The translations under genes and the position numbers were made by a program. Below, in pieces: positions 33,448 to 43,808 of a DNA stretch of 64,000 nt. The DNA lies in NCBI RefSeq assembly GCF_023015865.1, contig NZ_JALKBC010000008.1:62001-126000 (forward strand), written 5' to 3'. Under the pieces are notes generated by a model. It did not search any database, was not told the DNA's origin, and saw only the letters and a list, made by a program, of their open reading frames with translations. Source of the DNA: Arenibacter sp. F26102. Its GTDB lineage: Bacteria > Bacteroidota > Bacteroidia > Flavobacteriales > Flavobacteriaceae. The first letter of the stretch is position 1. Each line of letters opens with the position of its first letter.

Positions 33448-34844
33448 TATTGTATTGGTTTCTCCAGTAATGAAAAATCTATCACAGGAGGTACTCCGTT
33501 GGCAGTCCTTTCATGGAAAGTATCCATATTAGTTTTTTCATTAAAAAAGCCGCAATTCTTCATAAAAAATTTGTTTCCAATGGCCCCACCGGCATAATCT
33601 ACCCTTGACCCCTTCCTAGCAGTTGCGTCTGCCGTGAATTTAGCCTTGGTAAGTTCGTGCCACTGCCCTTTGGTGTCCATTATCCATTGGTTAGTATATT
33701 CCCCCATTCTGGAAATATGGCCCACTTCTGTCCTAAAGTTCTCTAAAAAGGAATGTGGTTTTTTTAAATAGGTAGACGTATGCGGTCTTCTAAAACTGGC
33801 TATTAAATTCCATTTTTCAGATTCCACATCATAGAAATATGCGGTATAATCAGTAGAATTATTTACTGATGGCTCCCCTTTCAATAAAAATTTATAAGTG
33901 TTTCCGGCCTTCCAATTGAACACTTTATAACTTTGTCCACCTGAACCTTCATTCCCAAATTCGCCCGTAGTTACTCCTTCTCCCTTTCCTAACATAATTA
34001 TCTTATAATCATCCGGGATACTTTTAGGGTCTTGGGTTTCAAATGGACTCCAAACCGAAAACAAGATTCTTCTTTCTGTTTCTGAATTTACTTGCATTCC
34101 AAAATAACCTTCACCAAAGCCATTGGCCATATAATAGGACCCTATGACGTCTTCATTTTCGAGTACCGTTATTTCATTATAAAACCACAGAATGTCCGTG
34201 TTTTCGGGAGTGGTATAGCTTAAATGCACAGATGGCCCCCTTCTGCCCCAATAAAAATCTTCCTTTACATAAGTAAGCTTACCATTGGCAGCCTGACCCC
34301 CTATAAGCACCTCATTGACATCCGCAAAATTATTTGCCGATTTTTCCATGCCTTGTAGTTCCACATAGTGATAACCAGGTGTGGTAAGCTTAAACATGCC
34401 TACCTCCACTGTTTCAAAATCCTGGTTGGAAACTTGGATCTCCTTGGTGGTTCCGTCCAAGGAAACCTTGAGTTTAGAGCTATTGGTGGACACTTTAAGC
34501 TTAAGTCCAACATTCAATGAACCGATTTGGTCTGTCTTAAAATAGGTTCTAATAATAGTATTCCCATCATTCCAATTGCGTATCCCCTTATCGGAAATAA
34601 GCTCTTGATTATCCTCAACATAATTCACTGTCCAACTATTACCAGCAGGATTTATTGATTCGGTGAAATTTAATTTTCCCTTATTATTTTCTTCATGAAC
34701 ATCTTGTTTGGACAAGGTAGTACAAGAAAAAACGTATAGTAGTAAGGTAATTCCAATACTGTTTTTATATCCGATAAAGCTTGATGCAGCAATCTTGGTT
34801 GATCTATTTGAAACCTTAGCCCCATTATTCTTTTTTTCTCTCAT
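33447..34844 (-). CDS. DUF3472 protein with an N-terminal DUF5077-type domain
   Basis: 465 residues from the ATG at 34844; an in-frame start at 34862 is possible. The hydrophobic segment (about 26-40, SIGITLLLYVFSC) ends in a lipobox, though it is preceded by an unusually long basic stretch. An N-terminal carbohydrate-binding-like domain (DUF5077, about 60-180: AGNSWTVNYVEDN to VNEVLIGG) precedes DUF3472 (about 190-400: WGRRGPSVHLSYTTP, FYNEITVLENEDVIGSYYMANGF, GYFGMQVNSE). Such proteins are common in PULs and thought to bind or act on glycans, but no activity is established. It lies between the sulfatase and the sensor-regulator genes. Confidence 0.8.
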   Translation of the reverse strand: MREKKNNGAKVSNRSTKIAASSFIGYKNSIGITLLLYVFSCTTLSKQDVHEENNKGKLNFTESINPAGNSWTVNYVEDNQELISDKGIRNWNDGNTIIRTYFKTDQIGSLNVGLKLKVSTNSSKLKVSLDGTTKEIQVSNQDFETVEVGMFKLTTPGYHYVELQGMEKSANNFADVNEVLIGGQAANGKLTYVKEDFYWGRRGPSVHLSYTTPENTDILWFYNEITVLENEDVIGSYYMANGFGEGYFGMQVNSETERRILFSVWSPFETQDPKSIPDDYKIIMLGKGEGVTTGEFGNEGSGGQSYKVFNWKAGNTYKFLLKGEPSVNNSTDYTAYFYDVESEKWNLIASFRRPHTSTYLKKPHSFLENFRTEVGHISRMGEYTNQWIMDTKGQWHELTKAKFTADATARKGSRVDYAGGAIGNKFFMKNCGFFNEKTNMDTFHERTANGVPPVIDFSLLEKPIQ

Positions 34845-34891
34845 TATAAATATTATGGTCATTATACTTTTTATACCCCTAAATCCATTAA

Positions 34892-37800
34892 CTATAAATC
34901 CGATAATCCAATACCATCTGCCTTACCCTTTAACTTTCCAGGATTTTTACCAAACTCCTTTTTAAAACATTTTGAAAAATACTTAGGGTCGTTGAAGCCT
35001 ACCAAAAATGCTGCCTCGGACACGGAATAATTACAATCGGAGATCAAAATAGCCGCTTTTTTTAATCGCATTGTCCTTACAAAATCGACAATTTTCTTGC
35101 CCGTCAAGGCTTGAAATTTTCTGTAAATCGCGGAATAACTCATGTTTAATTTGCTCGACAAATCCTCCAGCTTAAAATCAGGGTTACTCATCTGATTCTC
35201 AACCAGACCAACCAACTTTTCTAGAAAAACTTCATCTTGAGACCTGCTTGACCCGTTCTTTGGTGTAGTTATTAAATCGTTCTTGTATTTCAAAATAATC
35301 CGATCGCTACGGGTGATTATATTATTTACCTTTAAGACGAGCTCGTTTATATTAAATGGTTTACTAATATATTCTAGGGCGCCTGTGCGTAACCCCACTA
35401 TTTTGTTTTTCGATGTTTTTTTGGCGGTAAGTAAAATAATGGGGATATGAGTGGTAAGCTCGTTTCTTTGAAGCATTTTGCTCATTTCTATACCGTCCAA
35501 TTTCGGCATCATAACATCACTTATTATTAAATCGGGGTTATGTTCCAAGGCCAGGGCATAGCCCTCTTCCCCATTTTCCGCCAATAGAACATTATAGTAG
35601 TCGGCAAATATATCTTTCAATGATATTTGTAGTTCATAATTGTCCTCGACCACTAAAATGGTCTTCGCCAATTTAGCTGTAGCTGTACCTATAATTTCCT
35701 CCTTCAATTCATATTCAATCTCCTCAACTTCCCTAATCGCCTCTTCCAGGGTTACCTCATTTTGTAAATTATCAGCCCTATTTTTGTCAATAGGAAAGCT
35801 AACACTAAAACAGGTTCCCTTAACCGGGTCCGACTTTACATCGATTTTGCCATGGTGTAAATCCACCAATTCCTTGGTTAGGGCCAGCCCTATGCCCGTC
35901 CCTATTTTTTGCTTCCCTGTATCTGCCTGATAGAACAATTGGAAAATATTTTCTAGCTCTTCATTTGGGATACCCGGTCCTGAATCGGTAACGGATATTT
36001 TTACGTTTCTTTCCCAATCCTCCACAATAACATCCAATGTAATAGATCCCCCTTTAGGTGTAAATTTGAAGGCATTGGATAGAAGATTAAAGAAAATATG
36101 TTCCATTTTATCCTTATCGTACCACATTTTCAATTCATCACTGGGATAACTACATTTATAAATAATGCCCTTGAATACAGCTTGCTCCTCAAAGGAACTG
36201 GTTATTTCCGTTAGATCGGCAACTAAATTGTGTTCTGTCACCCTTAATACAAGTTTCTCCAATTCCTTGTCCCGTAAAGAGGTGAGTTCAAAGACAATTC
36301 TTGATAACCTGTTGGCATTGTTCGATATTAACTTAAGTCGTTGTTGCAGCAGTACATTACCACTTGTAACAGCACGTTGCAACATGTTTTCCAAGGGTAT
36401 TAAAATTAACGTCAAAGGTGTTTGTATTTCATGGGACATCTTGGCAAAGAAATCCATTTTTAAGGCATACAGCTCCTTTTCATGTTTGTGTTCCAGTTCA
36501 TCTGCAATTACCCTGTTCCTAAGTCTGAACCAGATGACCATCCCATAGAGCAATCCTATAAACAAAAATAAATAGATTATCTGGGCTATACTTGATCTCC
36601 AAAATGGACGTAGAATACTAATAGCAACCGATTTTTCTTTTATGTCCCATTCCCCATTCCCTGTACTGGCCTTCACTTGAAAAACGTAATTCCCGGGAGG
36701 TATGTTCGTATAAGTTGCCAAACGTTCCTTTTCGGAATCAATCCAATTATCATTGAATCCTTTAAGTCTGTAAGCATAGTTATAGTTGGAAAACAGCACA
36801 TTGTCTATCGCCAAAAAGCGAAAGGAAAATGACGATTGGTTATGATCCAATTTCAACACCTCCAACTTCTCCACCCCCTCTTCAACTTGTTCGGGAATGA
36901 CGTTTATGGCGGGTTGATTTAGGATATCGATATCTTCAATAAATAATTTAGCTACTGTTTCTTCTTTTTTAATTTGATTAGGCTTAAAGTAGCTTACGCC
37001 ATTTAAACCACCAAAATAAATATTGCCATCCCAACCCAAATGGGCGCTTCGCTGCATAAAGGAATTATCTTGAAGTCCATCTATTTTTTGAAATACCCTC
37101 GATATGGAATCCCTCACATTTAAATGCCAGATTCCATTAGTTGAACCCAACCATAAATTATCCTGGTTTTCCAATATTACAGACTTAAAATTGGTGTTAT
37201 CATAAGTCCCGTTTATCTTTATTTTTTCAACTTTTTGATCCTCAACATTAAATCTAATTAACTCGCCACTTACCAACACCAACCATATTGCATCTGCATT
37301 GCTAGCGGCCATGGACCAGATATAATAATTCCTATTGGTAATGAGGTTGTCGGTGACATGATTAAACCGGGTAAAATTGGATTTGGCAATATCACTCCCA
37401 TCTTCGTTGAACCTAAATAATCCCCCTCCATTGTACGCAAGCCAGACCGTCCCGGAGGAGTCTTCCACAACAGACTGGGAAATGGACCCGACCAATCCGG
37501 ATGTACCATTTTCGAAGCGTGCCAACAATTTGTTTCTATCCGTAAATAAATAAATTCCCATGTCGGTCGTTACCCATAATCTACGTTTGGAGTCCTTAAA
37601 AATAAAACGAACGTCCAATACCATGTTATTTTTGGAATTGCTCAAAGGCAGCTTGGAGAACGAATTTCTTTGGGCATTATAAACCCACAGTCCGTTTTTA
37701 TAGGTCCCAATCCATATATTGCCACTATTATCCTCATTAATAGAGTGGATATAAAAACCTTTGGTCTGGGCCGAATTGTTAAAAAATTGCTCTTCCTTTC

Positions 37801-38980
37801 CGTTTGCCACAACCTTGGTAATTCCGTCTCCGTCAGTCCCTATCCAAAGTGTTCCATCCTGTGCCCTATAGGAAGACAAAACCCTAGCAGGGCTTCCTTG
37901 AACTGCACCGGAGTGATAATTTATCTGATTATTCTTATTGCGAAGTATGTTTATATCTCCATAATTGGTAAGTACCCATAAATTATTCTTTAGGTCTTCA
38001 TTAATTCCTATGACAGTATTGGTACTCAGGGAAAACCCATTAAGATGATTGTGTTTATATATCTTTAATTCCCCAGACTCAGTATCCAGCCTATACAGGC
38101 CATTCCCATCCGTTCCCAACCAAATAAAACCATTTACATCGCAGTACATTGCCGTAAACAATTCATTTAACTGACTACGCCACCGTTGATTTATGATCTC
38201 GTCTTGAACAAAGGATTCTTTGTCAAAATCATAAACCATTATTCCATGCCCCACATAAGAGGAACCGATCCATAGTCTATTTTTTTTATCTAGCAGTAGT
38301 AGATTGTTATCGGCCAAGGTATAGTCATAGGGCACCTCCAATTTCTCCAGACGTTTGGTTCCCAAATAATAAATATAAATAGGTCCCTTCAAGGTACTTA
38401 CTATAAGTTGATCGGATTTTCTAAAGACCAAGGAATTAACTTCTTTAATTCCTGAAGCATTCACAGGAACAGTGGTTATACTATCTACAATTCCCTTACC
38501 GTGGTCATAGGCATATATGGAACCATTATCCGTAGCCAACCAAATAATACCGTTATCCTCATTTACGATATTGACCTTGTGCTTTTTCTGGAAACCCTTT
38601 ACGGAATTGTCTATGGACAAAAACGTTCCATTCTTTTCCAAATAGGAGATTTGCCCGTTCATGGACAAGGCCCAAATTACTCCTTTCGCATCCCTAAATA
38701 TTTGTCTTACTTCATCCGTGGTTGTATCCTCCAGAAAAATCGAACTTTTGGGCGTGAAATCAAAATTGTAACCATCGTATTTGGATATTCCTTCTGCGTG
38801 GGCCAACCAAACAAAACCTAGGCTATCCTGCACAGCGTGGCTAACCTTAATATTATGATTGCCCAGTTTACTTGGAAGGTGGATAAAATTGGCAGAATTC
38901 TGTCCGGATAAATAGGCCCCACAAAACAGCCCCAGTACAAATAGGGCGTATATTTTATTCTTATTTAATTTCTTGCTCAA
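34892..38980 (-). CDS. Hybrid two-component sensor/regulator (HTCS) of a PUL
   Basis: 1362 residues combining a whole signalling chain. After a signal segment come about 14 propeller repeats (about 25-740, with many L-W-x-G-T/S and D-G-x-I-W motifs), a Y_Y_Y domain (about 755-820), one membrane segment (about 833-853), a histidine kinase core (phosphate acceptor in KMSHEIQTPLTLI; ATPase motifs TDSGPGIP and GTGIGLAL), a receiver domain (about 1105-1225; ILVVEDN, DVMMPKLDG, ISKPF) and an AraC-type DNA-binding domain (about 1262-1355). HTCS proteins bind an oligosaccharide in the periplasm and activate the adjacent PUL. A TACTTTTG box lies at 39023-39030. Confidence 0.95.
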   Translation of the reverse strand: MSKKLNKNKIYALFVLGLFCGAYLSGQNSANFIHLPSKLGNHNIKVSHAVQDSLGFVWLAHAEGISKYDGYNFDFTPKSSIFLEDTTTDEVRQIFRDAKGVIWALSMNGQISYLEKNGTFLSIDNSVKGFQKKHKVNIVNEDNGIIWLATDNGSIYAYDHGKGIVDSITTVPVNASGIKEVNSLVFRKSDQLIVSTLKGPIYIYYLGTKRLEKLEVPYDYTLADNNLLLLDKKNRLWIGSSYVGHGIMVYDFDKESFVQDEIINQRWRSQLNELFTAMYCDVNGFIWLGTDGNGLYRLDTESGELKIYKHNHLNGFSLSTNTVIGINEDLKNNLWVLTNYGDINILRNKNNQINYHSGAVQGSPARVLSSYRAQDGTLWIGTDGDGITKVVANGKEEQFFNNSAQTKGFYIHSINEDNSGNIWIGTYKNGLWVYNAQRNSFSKLPLSNSKNNMVLDVRFIFKDSKRRLWVTTDMGIYLFTDRNKLLARFENGTSGLVGSISQSVVEDSSGTVWLAYNGGGLFRFNEDGSDIAKSNFTRFNHVTDNLITNRNYYIWSMAASNADAIWLVLVSGELIRFNVEDQKVEKIKINGTYDNTNFKSVILENQDNLWLGSTNGIWHLNVRDSISRVFQKIDGLQDNSFMQRSAHLGWDGNIYFGGLNGVSYFKPNQIKKEETVAKLFIEDIDILNQPAINVIPEQVEEGVEKLEVLKLDHNQSSFSFRFLAIDNVLFSNYNYAYRLKGFNDNWIDSEKERLATYTNIPPGNYVFQVKASTGNGEWDIKEKSVAISILRPFWRSSIAQIIYLFLFIGLLYGMVIWFRLRNRVIADELEHKHEKELYALKMDFFAKMSHEIQTPLTLILIPLENMLQRAVTSGNVLLQQRLKLISNNANRLSRIVFELTSLRDKELEKLVLRVTEHNLVADLTEITSSFEEQAVFKGIIYKCSYPSDELKMWYDKDKMEHIFFNLLSNAFKFTPKGGSITLDVIVEDWERNVKISVTDSGPGIPNEELENIFQLFYQADTGKQKIGTGIGLALTKELVDLHHGKIDVKSDPVKGTCFSVSFPIDKNRADNLQNEVTLEEAIREVEEIEYELKEEIIGTATAKLAKTILVVEDNYELQISLKDIFADYYNVLLAENGEEGYALALEHNPDLIISDVMMPKLDGIEMSKMLQRNELTTHIPIILLTAKKTSKNKIVGLRTGALEYISKPFNINELVLKVNNIITRSDRIILKYKNDLITTPKNGSSRSQDEVFLEKLVGLVENQMSNPDFKLEDLSSKLNMSYSAIYRKFQALTGKKIVDFVRTMRLKKAAILISDCNYSVSEAAFLVGFNDPKYFSKCFKKEFGKNPGKLKGKADGIGLSDL

Positions 38981-39022
38981 GGCGCTTTAAATTCTATTAA
39001 TCCTTCCTTATTCTGTCTGAAA

Positions 39023-39030
39023 CAAAAGTA
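39023..39030 (-). promoter_or_regulatory. -7 promoter box (TACTTTTG) of the HTCS gene
   Basis: The minus strand reads TACTTTTG, a full TAnnTTTG match 43 bases before the HTCS ATG. Nearby, AGGTGT occurs twice 17 bases apart (39056-39061 and 39073-39078), which could belong to a direct-repeat regulator site facing either gene. Confidence 0.4.
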
Positions 39031-39206
39031 CCCATAATTAGTGTCAACGTAAAGGAGGTGTTTTTTGCAAAAAGGTGTAAAAAAACTTCAAATATCGAAA
39101 TAATCCGAAAATTTACCCCTAGAACGCCAAAAATAAACACCAAATTAATTAACACAATCTTAATATTTGCGGAACATTAATAACAAGTATCATTATTTAG
39201 TGAATT

Positions 39207-40571
39207 ATGAACCAAAGAAGAAATTTCATAAAGAAAACAGCTATCAGTGGGGCTGGCCTTGCCATGATGCCAAACCTTACTATAGGAAGTATTAATTCCA
39301 AAAAGATCCAAAAGTTGAGGGTTGGCGTAATAGGCGTTGGACTCAGGGGAACAAATCACTTGAACAACCTACTACAAAGAAGTGATGTGGTCGTAAAAGC
39401 TATTTGCGACATTGACCAAAATCGTATTGATATTGCACAGGACCATATCGTAAAAGCAGGTCAAAAGAAGGCCATCGCTTTCGGAAAGAACGATCAGGAT
39501 TACAAAAACCTGTTGGCTTTGGCAGAAATCGATGCTGTGGTCATAGCCACTCCTTGGCTCTGGCATACCAAGATGGCCGTAGACTCAATGAAGGCAGGAA
39601 AGTACACAGGACTGGAAGTATCAGCTGCCAATACTTTAGAGGAATGTTGGGACTTGGTCAACACTCATGAAGAAACTGGTTCGCATCTAATGCTATTGGA
39701 AAATGTAAACTATAGACGTGATGTGCTTGCCGTATTAAATATGGTAAAACAGAATGTTTTTGGGGAATTGTTGCATTTTAGATGTGGATATCAGCATGAT
39801 TTAAGAGGGGTAAAATTCAATGACGGAAAAACTGCTTATGGAAAAGGTGCAGAATTTGGGGAGAAGGGAATTTCAGAATCCGCATGGCGTACACAACATT
39901 CGTTGCTGAGAAACGCCGATGTGTATCCTACCCATGGCTTGGGGCCAATTGCAGTTATGGCCGACGTAAACCGGGGAAATAGAATGCTTACCCTTACCTC
40001 ACATGCAACCAAAGGTGTTGGCTTGCACAAATATATTGTGGAAACTGGCGGGGAAGACCATCCGAATGCTAAATTAAAATTTAAGCAGGGAGATATCATT
40101 ACCTCCACCATTGAAACTTCAAATGGGGAAACCATCATAGTTACCCATAATGTAAATAACCCACATCCCTATTCCTTAGGATTTAAAGTTCAGGGCGCAC
40201 AAGGCCTTACGGACTTTGACTACCACACACAAAGAATCCATATTGAAGGAACTACAGAAGGACATGGTTGGGAAAATATGGATACCTGGTTGGAAAAATA
40301 CGACCATCCCCTATGGAAAAAATTTGGTGACAGTGCCACAGAAGCTGGACATGGAGGGATAGACTTCTTTGTGATGAATGCCTTTGTAGAATCGGCCAAG
40401 GAAAACATTGCTCCTCCAATGGACGCTTATGATGCAGCAGCCTGGAGTGCAGTAACACCGCTTTCGGAACTATCTATAGAAAATAATGGGGAGCCACAGG
40501 ATTTCCCTGATTTTACGAGAGGAAATTGGATCAAGAGAAAACCTTATAACTGGATTAAGGATACCTATTAA
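39207..40571 (+). CDS. GH109-type NAD-dependent glycosidase (alpha-N-acetylgalactosaminidase family)
   Basis: 454 residues with a Tat signal (N-Q-R-R-N-F-I-K-K near the start). The NAD-binding loop is GVGLRG (43-48). It matches the Elizabethkingia alpha-N-acetylgalactosaminidase over long stretches, for example SAANTLEECWDLV, LENVNYRRDV, NRGNRML and DHPLWKKFG. Y240 and H243 (VYPTHGLGP) correspond to the residues implicated in catalysis in GH109. The usual Gfo/Idh EKP motif is replaced by EVS (137-139), as in GH109. These enzymes remove terminal alpha-GalNAc by an NAD-based redox mechanism; other specificities exist. It heads the plus-strand half of the PUL, opposite the HTCS gene. Confidence 0.88.
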   Translation: MNQRRNFIKKTAISGAGLAMMPNLTIGSINSKKIQKLRVGVIGVGLRGTNHLNNLLQRSDVVVKAICDIDQNRIDIAQDHIVKAGQKKAIAFGKNDQDYKNLLALAEIDAVVIATPWLWHTKMAVDSMKAGKYTGLEVSAANTLEECWDLVNTHEETGSHLMLLENVNYRRDVLAVLNMVKQNVFGELLHFRCGYQHDLRGVKFNDGKTAYGKGAEFGEKGISESAWRTQHSLLRNADVYPTHGLGPIAVMADVNRGNRMLTLTSHATKGVGLHKYIVETGGEDHPNAKLKFKQGDIITSTIETSNGETIIVTHNVNNPHPYSLGFKVQGAQGLTDFDYHTQRIHIEGTTEGHGWENMDTWLEKYDHPLWKKFGDSATEAGHGGIDFFVMNAFVESAKENIAPPMDAYDAAAWSAVTPLSELSIENNGEPQDFPDFTRGNWIKRKPYNWIKDTY

Positions 40572-40782
40572 TTTTTTCCTTTTAAGGCTTTTAATAATTT
40601 TTTGAGTTGTTTGGTTTAGTAGTTTTTCAAAACCCATTTCATGCAAATGGAATGGGTAAATCAACCAGCAATACCTCAAAAACAGAACAAAACATTTATG
40701 AGCAGAAACATTCAAACAATTTTAACACAACTTTAATTTTTCAAATTTTAACTACATCCGATTATTAATTTAAACTAGATCA
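40572..40782. other. Intergenic region between the GH109 gene and susC
   Basis: 211 AT-rich bases. Two alternative hairpins overlap here: ACCCATT (40632-40638) with AATGGGT (40651-40657), and CCATTT (40634-40639) with AAATGG (40645-40650). No T run follows directly, so they may tune readthrough into susC rather than end the transcript. I could not identify a TAnnTTTG box. Confidence 0.4.
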
Positions 40783-43700
40783 ATGAAAAAACTACTTACG
40801 AAAGGATTGTTCCTACTTGCACTAACCTTCTCCTACACGGTTCAAGCACAGGAACTAAATATTACGGGTATTGTTACCGACGGAAATACCGGTGTACCGA
40901 TTCCAGGAGTAAATATTGTCGAGAAAAACACCTCTAATGGCGTTGCAACAGATTTTGATGGTAATTATTCCATTAATGCTGCCAACGGAAGCGTCTTGGT
41001 ATTTAGCTATCTTGGTTTCTTAACTCAAGAAGTTACAGTAGGCAATCAAACAACTATAGATGTGAACCTACAAGAAGATGCCGCACAATTGAATGAAGTT
41101 GTGGTTGTAGGGTACAGCACCCAGAAAAGGGAGAGTTTAACAGGCGCTTTACAGACCGTTAAAGGAGATGAACTGAGGGACATTACTACACCTTCGGTTG
41201 AAAACATGTTAAATGGAAAAGCTCCTGGGGTTTTTGTGGCACCTGGATCAGGAAAGCCCGGTTCAAGAGGTGGTGTTGTTATTCGCGGACAGGCTACACT
41301 AAGTGGAACTACCAGCCCACTTTGGGTTATTGACGGGGTTATAGTTGGATCAGGCGCCGGTGATTTAAACCCGGACGATATCGAATCCATGACCATCCTA
41401 AAAGATGCCGCATCAACATCCATTTACGGATCTCAAGGGGCTAATGGCGTTATTGTGGTAACGACAAAGAGGGCTAAAATTGGAAAAACCACTGTAGAGT
41501 TTTCTTCTAAAATAGGTTTCAACCAGCTCAATAACGGTAATACCGAAATGATGAATGGAGCTGAGTTGTACGACACTTATGCCGCCTATGCCAATGCCGA
41601 TCAAATATCGTTTCCACGTTGGAACCCCGATTTACGCAATAGCAATTTTGACTGGTGGGATGTTGCAACCAAGAGTGGGTTTACCCGTAATTATAATGTT
41701 TCTATTCAAGGGGGTAGCGAAACACTGCGGTCCTTTATGTCCGTAGGAGTATATAATGAAGAAGGTGCTATAAAAGGGTATGATTACACCCGTTACAATT
41801 TTCGTTTCAAAACTGAATATAAGCCCTTTGAATGGTTAACCGTTAAGCCTGCATTAGTAGGCTCACTACGGGACGTAGAAGACAGACAGTATTCTACAAC
41901 CGCAATGTACTCTAACCTACCTTGGGATAGCCCATACGACGGAGAAGGCAACCTAGTGGGCCACCGTAGTAGCGATTGGGTAAATAGTGCCAGCACGAAT
42001 TACCTATACGACCTTCAGTGGAATCATTCTTCCAATAAGAACTATGAATTTATGGGAAATCTCGATTTCGACATCGAATTGACCGACTGGTTGACCTTTT
42101 CTTCTGTCAACAACATCCGATACAATAGTTACAAAGCAAACGGATATACCGACCCTCGTTCCAACGGAGGTGAGAGCGTAGGCGGGCGTATAACGGACTA
42201 CCGATCTGAGTATACACGCCAGTATACCAACCAGATTTTAAGATTCAACAAAAATTGGGACAAGCACGACCTAAACGGTTTGTTGGCCTATGAATACAAC
42301 GATTACCGCAGTGAAACTTTAGATGTATACGGTACCGGATTTATTCCTGGTTTTGAAGTTTTGGATGTTGTTGCCAAACCGGAACGTACAAAAGGAGCCA
42401 TTAATGAGTGGGCGGTACAGTCTGTTCTTTCTAATGTAAATTATTCGTTCGATAATAAATATATGGCCCAGGTCTCCTTCCGTAGAGATGGTGCATCCAA
42501 TTTTGGTGATAATGCCAAGTATGGTAATTTCTTCTCCGTAAGTGGAGGATGGAATATAGACCGGGAAGATTGGTTTAAAGCCGAATGGGTAGATGCACTT
42601 AAACTTCGTCTAGCATATGGTTCCGTAGGAAACCGTCCTAGCGCTCTTTATCCGCAATACGATCTTTATGCAGTTTCTACAAGTGCAGGGTACAATGAAA
42701 ATCCAGGTGCCTTGATTAGTCAAATAGGAAACAAAGATCTTACTTGGGAAAAAACATATACTAGTGGTGTAGGGCTAGATGCCAGACTTCTTAATAACCG
42801 CGCTAGGATTACCTTTGATTATTACGAAAAAAATACGGATAATATATTGTACCAGGTTCCGGTTACCGGTTTAACAGGTGTTACTAGTATCTGGCAGAAC
42901 ATAGGTGAAATGGAGAACACAGGAATTGAGCTTGCCATTGGTGGCGACATTATCCGCAATGAGACCCTTACCTGGAGCCTAGATGTGAACTTAGGGCATA
43001 ATGTTAACAAGTTGACAAAGCTTTACAAGACAAAGGATGCCAGCGGAGATTATGTGGTAAGACCGATCATCATAAGCGATGGTCTTGGAATTGCAGGATC
43101 AGCTCAACGTATGTTGGAGCCTGGCCGTCCGGTAGACACCTATTACCTTAAGGAATGGGCCGGCGTAAATCCTGATAATGGATTACCTTTGTGGTACATA
43201 GTGGAAAGGGACGACGACGGAAACGAATTGTCCAGAACCACCACTTCAAACTACTCGGAAGCTACATTTGAAAAGACCGGAAAGGTGTCTCCTGATGTCT
43301 TTGGAGGTTTTTCAACGGCGATATCCTACAAGCAATTTGACCTTGGAGCAGTATTCGGATACTCCATCGGAGGTAAAATCTACAACTATTCCCGACAAGA
43401 GTACGATGCGGACGGAACTTATACGGACCGTAACCAAATGAAATTAAGACCAGAGTGGAACCGTTGGGAGCAACCAGGAGATATTGCCACACACCCAATT
43501 GCAAGGTACAACAACCAAGATAAGGGAAATTCTACTTCTACGCGTTTTCTAGAAAAAAGTGATTTTTTAAAGATGCGTTCGCTTACGTTGGGTTACAATC
43601 TTGACCTAAGCCAGTACAATATCGATAATTTACGTATTTCCTTAACCGGGGAAAACCTGTTCGTTATCACTGATTATTCCGGTGTAGACCCTGAAATTCC

Positions 43701-43797
43701 TATTAATGAAGATAACGGAGCCATTCTAGGATCAACAGGACCTGGTGTGTACCCAGCTACCCGTAAATTTATGCTTGGACTTAACTTGAAATTCTAA
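40783..43797 (+). CDS. SusC/RagA-type TonB-dependent outer membrane transporter of the PUL
   Basis: 1004 residues: a signal peptide (to VQAQ, residue 22), a carboxypeptidase-like domain (about 25-100, GIVTDGNTGVPIPGVNIVEKNTSNGVATDFDG), a TonB-box-like NEVVVVGYS, a plug domain (about 115-230, ILKDAASTSIYGSQGANGVIVVTTKR) and a beta barrel ending in LNLKF. It imports oligosaccharides across the outer membrane with the SusD partner encoded 11 bases downstream. It is a different subfamily from the SusC at 19.1-22.2 kb, so the two pairs should carry different ligands. Confidence 0.94.
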   Translation: MKKLLTKGLFLLALTFSYTVQAQELNITGIVTDGNTGVPIPGVNIVEKNTSNGVATDFDGNYSINAANGSVLVFSYLGFLTQEVTVGNQTTIDVNLQEDAAQLNEVVVVGYSTQKRESLTGALQTVKGDELRDITTPSVENMLNGKAPGVFVAPGSGKPGSRGGVVIRGQATLSGTTSPLWVIDGVIVGSGAGDLNPDDIESMTILKDAASTSIYGSQGANGVIVVTTKRAKIGKTTVEFSSKIGFNQLNNGNTEMMNGAELYDTYAAYANADQISFPRWNPDLRNSNFDWWDVATKSGFTRNYNVSIQGGSETLRSFMSVGVYNEEGAIKGYDYTRYNFRFKTEYKPFEWLTVKPALVGSLRDVEDRQYSTTAMYSNLPWDSPYDGEGNLVGHRSSDWVNSASTNYLYDLQWNHSSNKNYEFMGNLDFDIELTDWLTFSSVNNIRYNSYKANGYTDPRSNGGESVGGRITDYRSEYTRQYTNQILRFNKNWDKHDLNGLLAYEYNDYRSETLDVYGTGFIPGFEVLDVVAKPERTKGAINEWAVQSVLSNVNYSFDNKYMAQVSFRRDGASNFGDNAKYGNFFSVSGGWNIDREDWFKAEWVDALKLRLAYGSVGNRPSALYPQYDLYAVSTSAGYNENPGALISQIGNKDLTWEKTYTSGVGLDARLLNNRARITFDYYEKNTDNILYQVPVTGLTGVTSIWQNIGEMENTGIELAIGGDIIRNETLTWSLDVNLGHNVNKLTKLYKTKDASGDYVVRPIIISDGLGIAGSAQRMLEPGRPVDTYYLKEWAGVNPDNGLPLWYIVERDDDGNELSRTTTSNYSEATFEKTGKVSPDVFGGFSTAISYKQFDLGAVFGYSIGGKIYNYSRQEYDADGTYTDRNQMKLRPEWNRWEQPGDIATHPIARYNNQDKGNSTSTRFLEKSDFLKMRSLTLGYNLDLSQYNIDNLRISLTGENLFVITDYSGVDPEIPINEDNGAILGSTGPGVYPATRKFMLGLNLKF

Positions 43798-43808
43798 ATA
43801 GAAAAAAC

